64,000 nucleotides of DNA. It comes from Lumbricus rubellus. Taxonomy: Eukaryota; Annelida; Clitellata; Crassiclitellata; Lumbricidae. Position 1 is the stretch's first letter, and every line of letters starts with the position of its first letter. The notes beneath the pieces are model-generated. The model was not told where the DNA came from, made no database searches, and was given only the letters and a program-made list of their open reading frames with translations. The stretch covers positions 61,508,445 through 61,572,444 of the forward strand of contig OX243811.1 of the NCBI GenBank assembly GCA_945859605.1. Direction: 5' to 3'. Positions 56,601 to 64,000 of the stretch are shown here, in pieces. The translations under genes were made by a program, and so were the position numbers.

Positions 56601-58414
56601 GTCAACATAGCAGGATATTCATTCAAGTTTACGACTCTAATGCACGCCTTATCAGTATTATCGCCCAGCACAACTCTTGCCACATGCAGACCAGGCTGAA
56701 TCTCCTTGGACTCGGTCATCCACGCCTGGGCAGAGGTTGTCAAATCCCGATATTGCGTCTTACAAGGAATATCGCTCTGGGATCGAGGAAGAATTGTTGT
56801 CTCCTCTGCAACCATAACCCTGCGACACCAAAGCGAGCCATTACCCTTAACCAGAGGAATGCGGCGCCGACCAATAAAGAGTGCGCCCTGACCAAAACCT
56901 AAGCGACAACGATGCTGCCTCAACCAGTCCATCCCAAGCATTGGTTCGCCTATCTGGTCAGAGACAAGAAAACCCGTATCAATGGAGAACCCTCTGGAAA
57001 TCTTAATCGGAACATCAACCTGACCCAAGACTCTAATCTGCGTTCCATTAGCAGCCAAAAGAATGCGGTTACTAGGCTGAAGCGGCAGACCATCAACATC
57101 AGCAGAGGGAACCAGGCTTACCTCCGACCCAGTGTCCACTAGGCATGTTCTTTGCTGTCCGTTGATCGTTCCACGGATGTAGATCGCGTTGTTCGTTACG
57201 CCCGTTGCTCTGTCTCTCGTCGTGTGGTTGGTGACGGTCGTCCCATTCTGCTCCGACGTCGGTGGGTCCGAGGTGGCTGCGTCGTCACGGCGGTTGAAGA
57301 ACTGCTGGCGCTGGCGGCACCGGCGAGCCACGTGACCGACCCGTCCACAGTTGAAGCAGGTTATCCCGCGTCCGGGACTACCTGATGCGTTCCCTTGCGA
57401 AGGAGGGGGAGGAGTAGGAACGGTAGATGGAACCGTCCGTGGAACAGCCGGTTCGGCGTTGAAACTCGTGCGATACGAGCCTCGAATCTCGTCCAGCTGT
57501 CGGCAGATCCTTCCTTCCATGTCCTGTTGCCACTTACGCTGCGCCGCGAAGAAGCTGTCCAATTGGGACTGGAGCTGTCCACCGGCGTCGACTTCCTGAG
57601 ACCCTCGCACTCGATTGGCTGGTCTCCGACGATCGTCCAAGTCCGCCGTTTGCTGATACGCGGCGAGGCGTAGAGCCGTTCGATACGCCTCGTCGATGGT
57701 CTTAGGTTCACGTTCTCTCACCTTCAGGGACAATTCCCGGTCGCGGATTGCTTCGAGGAAGGCGTCCTTCGCAAGAATTTCTGTCGTTTCGCTGGACGGC
57801 ACCGGGTAAGCAAGGACGACGAGTCTCCGGATGTCGTGAAGCAGATCGCCAAGAGTCTCATCGGCTCTCTGCCGGCGGTAGTAGAGTTGCGCTCGGAAGG
57901 TCTCGGCTTGACCCTCCGACCCGTAGCGTTGACGCAGTCTCTCGACGAGTTGTTCGTACGTGACGTCCGTCCGGGCCCCGAAATCCCATAACAGCTGCGT
58001 TGCTGCCTTCTCCAAGGAACAACGGAGGAAGTCGACTTTATCGGCTGCAGTCCATCGATTGTATTTAGCACAGACGTCAAACTGTGCCAGGAATGATTCG
58101 AGGGATCCTGTTCCGTCGAATTTTCCGGGCTTCATGGGAATCCGCTTCTGTCTCAACGCAGCGCTGAGACTCTCGACCAACACGGGGTCGACCAACGCGC
58201 CCTTTGGTTCTTCTTTCGTCTTCTTCCTCGGAGATTTCGCTGAGGACGGAGTCGGATCATCAAAGTCGATGATTCCCAGAAGATTGCCTGACTCTGACTC
58301 GCGCTCGTCAAAGTCCACCATTGCTGCTTTCGATGTGGGCGTGCAGAAGAACACCTCATCAGCGACACTCAGCACCGTATAGGAAGTCGTTTTCCTACCC
58401 TCAGGAACGTCCAT
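53420..58414 (-). CDS. Gypsy gag-pol polyprotein, 1664 aa, intact
   Basis: One frame encodes capsid and enzymes needed for reverse transcription in cytoplasmic particles and for integration. Residues counted from the ATG at 58414 (A at -3, G at +4; the frame is open further upstream but without ATG): Gag ~80-330; CCHC zinc knuckle CFNCGRVGHVARRC at ~353-366; aspartic protease DTG at ~427; reverse transcriptase with YLDD at ~843-846; RNase H with DCDAS at ~990; integrase zinc finger His1216, His1223, Cys1250, Cys1253; catalytic core Asp1285, Asp1345, Glu1381 with the expected 35-residue spacing; GPY/F module (FTGPY) at ~1524. The ~100-residue tail is basic and Pro/Thr-rich, without a chromodomain that I recognise. 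There is no gag-pol frameshift, stop or damaged catalytic residue. It ends with TGA at 53420. Confidence 0.97.
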   Translation of the reverse strand: MDVPEGRKTTSYTVLSVADEVFFCTPTSKAAMVDFDERESESGNLLGIIDFDDPTPSSAKSPRKKTKEEPKGALVDPVLVESLSAALRQKRIPMKPGKFDGTGSLESFLAQFDVCAKYNRWTAADKVDFLRCSLEKAATQLLWDFGARTDVTYEQLVERLRQRYGSEGQAETFRAQLYYRRQRADETLGDLLHDIRRLVVLAYPVPSSETTEILAKDAFLEAIRDRELSLKVREREPKTIDEAYRTALRLAAYQQTADLDDRRRPANRVRGSQEVDAGGQLQSQLDSFFAAQRKWQQDMEGRICRQLDEIRGSYRTSFNAEPAVPRTVPSTVPTPPPPSQGNASGSPGRGITCFNCGRVGHVARRCRQRQQFFNRRDDAATSDPPTSEQNGTTVTNHTTRDRATGVTNNAIYIRGTINGQQRTCLVDTGSEVSLVPSADVDGLPLQPSNRILLAANGTQIRVLGQVDVPIKISRGFSIDTGFLVSDQIGEPMLGMDWLRQHRCRLGFGQGALFIGRRRIPLVKGNGSLWCRRVMVAEETTILPRSQSDIPCKTQYRDLTTSAQAWMTESKEIQPGLHVARVVLGDNTDKACIRVVNLNEYPAMLTVDQMLGDLHPVEVEVREKKEKQTNPSGGTHLVGKLMEEISEDVPVETKERLKELLVKYEGIFSTTDHDLGRTTISQHRIDTGDSRPVRQPLRRQPLPYQAAIDAELDQMLTTGVVEPAVSEWAANVVLAKKKDGSLRFCIDYRKLNDLTRKDSYPLPRIDACLDALSGAGWFSTLDLRSGYHQVVMDPGDADKTAFITRRGTFRWRVMPFGLCNAPATFQRLMDIVLSGLNFELCLVYLDDVIIFSSTAEQHLDRLGRVFQRLKEANLKLKPSKCHLFRRTVSFLGHIVTADGISVDPSKVQAVTEWPTPRNLREVRAFLGLCSYYRKFIRGFSMVASPLFALTRKDQPFLWGEECQDAFDRLKVALTMAPVLSLPMDDAAYTLDCDASDVGIGGVLSQSIDGEERVIAYGSRLFSAAERNYCVTRKELLAVVNFAQVFRQYLLGRRFTLRTDHAALRWLQHTPEPIGQQGRWLEKLAEFDFEILHRPGRKHGNADALSRKPCRQCHYEESDTMSHFVREVTEIPNESDDARDMVKSQTDDSVLRLVRTWLSEGMPSLQEILQEEEAVKVYWHQRDALYVKDDVIYRRTPDELEQVLVPKNLQEDYMRLAHTGVTGGHLGVRRTRWQVRRRAYWVGWSRDVKRFCRHCDGCCRYRRGALQRQGPLQPMPCGEPWERVSVDVTGPHPRSKKGNIYILTMMDNFSKFVEVAPMANQEAVTVAKALVEAIVVRYGAPLQILTDQGRNFEGCVFKEMCRLLEVDKVRTSSYRPQSNGMIERFHRTLNSMLGKVVSENQRDWDEHLPYVVAAYRASIHDVTGFSPNYLIFARENRMPLDLVYGPPETTDEDGCTYTAYVAELSERFAKAYGVARQSLRKNAERRKHSYDLRVRPARFEEGDWVYYFSPRKFVGRSPKFQRNFTGPYMIQRACGPVNYLLQRSPKAKPFVSHVDKLRHCYWRTKGQWSEPATRMTDEPAIEVSDEATAPPSRRPRHRWKRSPTTESSATLAEANGGTTAFAVDRPRDRTLDKKAQGRDVYEGDPDGTTTGSSRPRRNPRRPVRFQ

Positions 58415-58506
58415 TCTGTGCAGCGACGAAATCTGTTGTCTTTTCACAACCAGTTTGAAGCAGTCCCACAAATTTTCCAGTCACACCCCACTTCACGGTG
58501 CCAGTT
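58415..58506 (-). other. Leader between 5' LTR and gag-pol
   Basis: 92 nt holding the primer-binding site and a short untranslated leader. Confidence 0.8.
58486..58503 (-). promoter_or_regulatory. tRNA primer-binding site
   Basis: TGGCACCGTGAAGTGGGG, starting with the required TGG (complement of tRNA CCA end), three bases (AAC) inside the 5' LTR. The primer tRNA species is not assigned. Confidence 0.85.
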
Positions 58507-59060
58507 TGTGGAGAACGGGGGCTGGGCGAAGACCCAGGATGACCAGTACCAACCCCTGTCGTCAGGTACCCTTGCAGTCCGCGGAGTCCACTTTAGCGGT
58601 AGACTAAAGATTAGCCGACTAGGCTTGAACACGTTTTATTGAAGAATCACAGTTTTCACAGCACGATTTATGTAGCGCCACGATCAGAGAACAGTAATTG
58701 ATATAGCGCCCAGATTCGGAAAGTCAGTTGCAGCAGAAAGTGAAATGTCAGACAGCAACAACAGATCGGAATGTCAGTAGCAGCGACTACTGCAGCGCAA
58801 GAGTCCGAGCGTCGAAGCAGCTTTGTCCGTCAGCTAGGTTACGGTAGTCAGGCACCGAACCCCAGTCCTGTAGAGGGATACCTGAAGAGGCCGATTGTTC
58901 AAGCTCGAGGCTCAGCTTCAGGATTTACCCCCTCTACAACAGTATCACTCAACGGGCGTTTTACCGTCCGTCAAGCCAGATCATTTAGCCTGACTACTAC
59001 GCGGTTTAGGCGTTCTTCACCAGGCCATTCGTCTGCCCCGAGCAAGCGTACGAGCGGACT

Positions 59061-59066
59061 TATATA
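59061..59066 (-). promoter_or_regulatory. TATA box of the 5' LTR
   Basis: The minus strand reads GGGTATATAAGTCCGC, a strong TATA element between the upstream minisatellite (59078-59520) and the rest of the LTR. Transcription would start about 25-30 bp toward lower coordinates. The copy in the 3' LTR is at 52121-52126. Confidence 0.75.
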
Positions 59067-59077
59067 CCCTGTATGTG

Positions 59078-59520
59078 TGCTGAAGATGTAGATGTGCTGA
59101 AGATGTAGATGTGCTGAAGATGTAGATGTGCTGAAGATGTAGATGTGCTGAAGATGTAGATGTGGGCTGTAGGCGGCGTAGGCTAGATGCGCTGAAGATG
59201 TAGATGTAGGCTGTAGGCGGCGTAGGCTAGATGCGCTGAAGATGTAGAAGTAGGCTGTAGGCGGCGTAGGCTAGATGCGCTGAAGATGTAGAAGTAGGCT
59301 ATAGGCTAGGTATGCTGAGCAAGTAGATGTGCTGAAGATGTAGATGTGCTGAAGATGTAGATGTGCTGAAGATGTAGATGTGCTGAAGATGTAGATGTGC
59401 TGAAGATGTAGATGTGCTGAAGATGTAGATGTGCTGAAGATGTAGATGTGCTGAAGATGTAGATGTGCTGAAGATGTAGATGTGGTGAAGATGTAGATGT
59501 GCTGAAGATGTAGATAGGCT
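59078..59520. repeat. 17-bp minisatellite in U3 of 5' LTR
   Basis: Same unit order as 52138-52580. It lies directly upstream of the TATA box. Confidence 0.97.
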
Positions 59521-59700
59521 GAAGGTATAGGTACAGGCAGAGATACAGAGCAGGGCAGACACACATACAGACACCCATACAGTGCAAAATCTCTACAGTA
59601 TTATTATTAATATTCCATTATCCCTGGAATTATCCCTGGAAAAAAGTGAGGGAACGGCGTTCCCCCGCGTCCCCCCCCCCACTACACCACTGGTTCAAGT

Positions 59701-60502
59701 GTACTGATCATAAACATATTTATATTTAAGTTGCTGACTACTTGCAACATTATATAAGTTATATAATATTATAAATTAACTGACAATCAAAAGTGAATGT
59801 GACGGCATTTGAGTTTGTGATTTTTCTTACGAGATTTCATTGTTTCCAAGGAAACAATAAGGGTCTGAGATCTATGTGTTTGGTTTTTCCTCTTTTGAGT
59901 TGCACCACAAACTGGATTCAAATATTTGTCATCTGCACTTCTTGGTCCTATGTTATATGCTCAGACATTCAAGTACTTGCCATTTACATGTGGTCTTAAT
60001 TGCAATTATAGGCCCTAATCTGCAAATTTCAAAAGTGCCACTCAAAAGCCAAGTGCAGAGCACCAGGTTATTCACGAGCGCTGCGTCTAGTCAGAAGGAT
60101 TGTCCAAAAGAGTAGTTTGAAAGAGGTCGAGTCCGGTTAGCAGAGGGTCAGAGGTGGCAGAATAGCTGCTAATGTGTTTAGGTTGAGCATTAGACATGCT
60201 ATATCCCCGGCATACAAGTCAGGGAATGCTCACTGACAGCAGTTACAGAGGAGGCTTCTGCAGCTGACAGCTCATGAATAAATAATTAGTTCATTCATCC
60301 TCACTGTCTGCAACAGACATGGCAAGTGAGGATTGTGGCGTTCCTGGTGACAGTCTGACTGACCTTAGTGAACGAATACACATTCGTTTCGTCATCCTCT
60401 TCAACGGTTTGCAAAAATTTAATTCCTATGCATTTATATCATGATTCTTACTGCCGGTACTGTTGCTACTGTTGCTCCTCCTTCTCTTCCTTCGCCTCGT
60501 CG
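59701..60502. other. No gene recognised
   Basis: A block near 60046-60115 (CAGAGCACCAGGTTATTCAC, AGCGCTGCGTC) belongs to the dispersed repeat also seen near 37115 and 26350. No coding signal was seen. Confidence 0.45.

Positions 60503-60571
<69 letters not shown>
60503..60571. repeat. (CTA)n microsatellite, left part
   Basis: About 22 CTA units, ending where the hAT element begins. The tract resumes after 62381. Confidence 0.97.
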
Positions 60572-62381
60572 CAGGGCCGGATTAAGCTCTCGGGGGGCCC
60601 GCCGCCATATTCTTCGGGGGGCCCTTAATCTACCTTGACCTTCCGTCACCATGGTCCTCAGAACTTCCTCTCACATGTTAAATTGTTATTGCATGCCTAT
60701 AATTGATTAATCACGAATATGAGCCCTGAAATGAATCATATGATGAGAAATGTCTTTGAAATGACAGCCTAAAAATTATTGCTATATACTGTTGTTGTGT
60801 GGAAATTTTAAAAAAATGGGGAGGTGCTTGGCGCTTCGCTCCTCGGCGATCGTCCTCCGGTTGCTCGCTCACAGCCCCCCCCCAAAGCCAATGCCAAGTC
60901 TTCGCCTACGCGAGCACCCATGCTATGGTTCAAATTTTCTGCTAATGGCGGTGGCAAACTGGTGAAGAATGTCATTGAAAGAAACAGTATCTATTAGCAG
61001 AAATATGCGTTGTAACCTTTAAGACACCTGCTGACCCACAAATTTGAGGTTCTTTAGATGTGTAGGCCTATTATATACCTTCAGTCCTCGGCGCTTAGGG
61101 CCTAACTATAAGCCATTAAACAAACCGATCCAACCCCTTCCTTTGACCCATCTGGAGTTTATGAAAAAAATTCAGTTTTGGAACAGAGGAATTAATGCTG
61201 TTTTTCTACCAGAGGGTTCTTTGGCTATTCGCCTATTTTGAGCACTGGAAAGTTGAAATATTTTGTTTTTTGGCATCGTCTACTTTCGTCAATACAATTA
61301 TAATCATGGAATTCATGCCAGGGATCTTACACCGGTAGGCCTACTCAGTGCCGGTGCTAGGGTACCGGAGGCCCCCCCCCAAATAAAACTTGAGGCCCTC
61401 CATACCTTGAGCTGTCATCTCAGCAAAATTTCTCATAATATATGTGCTGAAAGACAGGTGTAAGACTTCAATAAATGTCCCTCCCATTTTTTAATTTTTT
61501 TGGAATTTCCACGCTGTAATTGTAGAATTTTAAGCTGTCATCTTTATAAAATTGCTCCCCTCTCCATTGTTTAAATTTGTCTGATTTGCCATCTTTAATG
61601 GTAGCATTTATAGGCTGTCATCTTAAAACAATTGATTATTTTTGGCTAATGGACAGTGGATGATACTTTTTTGGTGCGTGGTTTCAGGAATGAGTCGTCA
61701 TGAAAGGTATAATTACCAGCTACATTTGAGGCCCCTTGCAAACTTGAGATCAGACACGTATCATGGACATCTGGAACCCTACACAGGGTTTAATGTTTGG
61801 GCCTCACGCAGGTTTTATTTTGGAGCCTCATCCAATTAGCAATTACAATAAGTTACAATTTATAAATGTTGTGTTTGAGAAAGTGGACGAAAGTGCCTGA
61901 GTTAGTTTAAATGGCTTTACCTACGCCCAAAATCAGTATGGCCGGTATGATGTTTGCATTAGGACTGCTATCGCAGTGCCATATGGTTAGTTGAGGCATG
62001 CACCAGACCGGATCTGGTGCCTCAAATAAATGCGCCGGTTTAAGAAATATACAGTCACAAATAGCCATAATGACCAGCTAATTTTGGGGGCCCTTGGGGG
62101 CCCCTTCAAACTCGAGGCCCCCAAATGGGGGGTATGGGGGGTGCTAGCGCCGGCACTGGGCCTACTCTAAGAGTTATAGGCTATAGGGCACACAGTGCAT
62201 TGTTTGCTCATAAAAACAAATCAGCAATTGACTTAAATTTACACACTGTCCTTTAAGTGAAGTTGAATAAATTTATGGGAAAATGCACATTAAAAATTCT
62301 TTTTGTTCTCGCACGGGGGGCCCCTGACGACGGGGGGCCCGCCGCCATGGCAGACATGGCATACTGGTTAATCCGGCCCTG
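60572..62381. mobile_element. hAT-type element, 1810 bp including a nested insertion
   Basis: Left end CAGGGCCGGATTAA, right end its exact complement (TTAATCCGGCCCTG). The 8-bp ACTACTAC at 60564-60571 and 62382-62389 fits a hAT duplication, though the surrounding CTA repeat makes it ambiguous. GGGGGGCCCGCCGCCAT lies near both ends. No transposase was recognised. It is non-autonomous, about 1.0 kb without the nested element. Confidence 0.93.
61346..62158. mobile_element. hAT-type element nested in the previous one, 813 bp
   Basis: Left end CAGTGCCGGTGCTAG, right end complement of CAGTGCCGGCGCTAG. The 8-bp duplication GGCCTACT is at 61338-61345 and 62159-62166. GAGGCCC blocks repeat near both ends. 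No coding capacity. Confidence 0.95.
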
Positions 62382-62413
<32 letters not shown>

Positions 62414-62466
62414 CACCACCACCACCACCACCACCACCGCCGCCGCTGCTGCTGCTGCTACTACTA
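62382..62466. repeat. (CTA)n(CCA)n(CTG)n compound microsatellite
   Basis: CTA units, then about 14 CCA units, CCGCCGCCG, four CTG units and CTACTACTA. Confidence 0.97.
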
Positions 62467-63990
62467 AAAATTACTGCTACTTCCAACGAAAATACCATAC
62501 ATGTACATATTAATTGAATAATTTCTCATCAATGCTATTATTTAAAACATTACAAACGCACCCACCACCGACTCTCTTGCCAAAGTTAAATATTTTTTAA
62601 GTCGAATCTTTGTGCAGCGTAAGACTGATACAGTCGCAATGGCAAATGAACATTCATATATTTCTATTATCATCTCTTTGGAAAATCCTCAGCGATGCAT
62701 AAATAGTGGATAGAAATTTCCATTCAGCTCCACCAATTTGTCTGACAGAATATACTGCAGTATTATACTTTTGTAAATTGCCTCAACTAATTGCCATAGA
62801 ACGTTTATATGTATATTTATACAAGACATTATTGACCATAATTATTTGCTGGGAAGAAACTTTCCAGCCACATAAACATTTATCTAAGACGTCAACCATT
62901 CATTAGCATATAATTTCGTGGGAAGAAGTGTCGACGACGTAAGACCTCAACCATGGCCCCATTTATCTCGACCCATTTTATCCACCAGGGAGTATCAAAT
63001 TATAGACGCCGTTGTCTGCTGTCAAACAGTATAATTGCTATGAAATTAAAGTCTTGCTTGTAAGGACCACCCTGCCCGAGGTAATTACTGTCTAGGTGAC
63101 TTGTATCTGCTGTGCTCTTTTCATGTTAGGAAGCTCACTAGTAGGCTACTGCATCTGAAGTCGAAACTGAGTGTGTGAAGAATTTTTTTCTAAACTCAAC
63201 TGAATGAATTGATTTCCAAACCACTCTATGTTGAATTCAACCCGGTATATTTGATATGGCAATGGTGCCTAAAAAGAAGATATTCTATTTCTGCATCAGT
63301 GCAGTGTGTTTCACTTCTTGACCTTCACAATTGTTTCCTTATAAAACCAAAATTTAAACATCTTTATGACGAATAGGTTTTAAGCAGTTCAGAAAACAAG
63401 CATTCTATGTTAGAATATGTTTTAATTATGCATAGGATTTTCTGCAGTTATTGAGTAGAGTACTTCAATCACTTCCAAATTGCTTCAATATAGGGTAGGG
63501 TATAAATTTCTTGAATGAGCATTTTGCACATACATTATTCTGCATATTCATATCATACGATACTGTATTTTAAAAGTGAATGAGAGATTTAAAAAATAAT
63601 AGATTATAACAATGCACTCAAAAGATAAATATTTTATTGGTTAATTTTCTGCTTTGAGAGATAGGCTATATTCAGTTGAAAGCCAGAAACAATCACTCAA
63701 CAGCTAACAACTGCTATTGCATATCTATATCTTTTTCCAGCTTTTTTCTTATGTTTATTCCTTGTCGTACAATGACTTAGTATTTTTTCATCATGTTAGT
63801 ATTCTCATGGTTTTGTTTTCTAGTATTGTATGGAATTGTTTTGTTTGTCTAGTAATTTCACTATATATGTAGATTTATATATCAATGTATTTATGTATAT
63901 AATTGTATACATATATATTATTTGACATATGAATTATTGTAGTTGTATGTATATACAGTACTATTTATATATCTGCTCATTGCTTCCAAT
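62467..63990. other. No gene recognised
   Basis: AT-rich, apparently single-copy sequence without coding motif or repeat. Confidence 0.4.
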
Positions 63991-64000
63991 CAGGGCCGGA
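63991..64000. mobile_element. Left terminus of another hAT-type element, cut by window end
   Basis: CAGGGCCGGA equals the first ten bases of the element at 60572. Only the terminus is inside the window, so the assignment rests on ten bases. Confidence 0.55.

Larger units (their letters stand above)
51567..59597 (-). mobile_element. Complete Ty3/Gypsy LTR retrotransposon, 8031 bp
   Basis: Two 1091-bp direct LTRs beginning TGTAGAG and ending CTCCACA (minus-strand view) flank an internal region holding, in order, a primer-binding site, one long gag-pol frame, a repeat-rich 3' part and a polypurine tract. The host duplication GTAT is at 51563-51566 and 59598-59601. The domain order protease, RT, RNase H, integrase defines Ty3/Gypsy. 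The LTRs look identical, so the insertion is recent; it interrupts an older MITE. No envelope gene was recognised. Confidence 0.97.
58507..59597 (-). repeat. 5' LTR of the Gypsy element
   Basis: 1091 bp, TGTAGAG...CTCCACA on the minus strand. It drives transcription of the element toward lower coordinates. Confidence 0.97.
51500..59692. mobile_element. Small hAT-type MITE interrupted by the Gypsy element
   Basis: Left end CAGTAGTGTAG at 51500, right end complement of CAGTGGTGTAG at 59692. The 8-bp duplication GTTCAAGT is at 51492-51499 and 59693-59700. Without the 8-kb retrotransposon and one copy of its 4-bp duplication the MITE would be about 158 bp. Confidence 0.9.

Noticed and set aside
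53744..58382. Many plus-strand and minus-strand ORFs of 60-196 aa within gag-pol
   Set aside because: They are shadow frames of the intact polyprotein and show no motif.
58415..58471. Extended gag-pol start at 58471
   Set aside because: That codon is TTG. The first ATG with good context is at 58414.
1..64000. Defence, secretion or biosynthetic gene cluster
   Set aside because: No such genes are present; all recognisable coding sequence belongs to transposable elements.

Overview
This is eukaryotic, almost certainly invertebrate-animal DNA. It is AT-rich, densely packed with microsatellites and transposable elements, and shows no operons, no bacterial gene density and no intact host gene that I recognise. 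The element mix (Ty3/Gypsy LTR retrotransposon, CR1/Jockey-like and RTE-like LINEs, tRNA-derived SINEs, many hAT-type and Tc1/mariner-type DNA elements) fits a repeat-rich, probably marine, invertebrate. I cannot name the species. The palindrome TAGGCCTA and its core recur through the window.

Layout. 0-9 kb: a ~300-bp tandem array, a 130-bp duplication, a 5'-truncated LINE with an open reverse transcriptase frame (3239-4961), (TATG)n arrays, a hAT element (6849-7282) and a LINE 3' stub. 9-17.3 kb: a ~515-bp tandem array that switches orientation, a SINE split by a LINE fragment, a 560-bp tandem duplication and a perfect 220-bp palindrome. 17-32 kb: mostly unassigned single-copy-looking DNA with a hAT element (24335-24666) and a Mutator-like foldback element with 9-bp target duplications (28420-29502). 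32-51 kb: hAT elements at 32977, 34319, 37530 and 48601; two decayed Tc1/mariner-type elements (37973-38921 and the foldback 43903-45111); a tRNA-SINE inside a 12-bp minisatellite; an RTE-like LINE end; two LINE ends placed head to head; and long (GGT)n and (CATA)n arrays. 51.5-59.7 kb: a young complete Ty3/Gypsy element on the minus strand (51567-59597) inserted in a small hAT-type MITE. 60.5-62.4 kb: one hAT element nested in another, itself inserted in a (CTA)n microsatellite. The last 10 bases look like the terminus of a further hAT copy.

The only coding sequence with a full domain set is the Gypsy gag-pol polyprotein (1664 aa from the first ATG). Its two 1091-bp LTRs look identical, and it has a primer-binding site, polypurine tract, TATA box and AATAAA signal, so it may still be mobile. 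Everything else with coding homology is a truncated or broken transposon protein. Two short ORFs (2406-2678 and 18095-18388, both minus) look somewhat protein-like and could be host exons, with low confidence. I do not see a convincing undescribed biological system. The most unusual structures are the perfect palindrome, the foldback elements with minisatellite arms, and the minisatellite inside the LTR promoter region.
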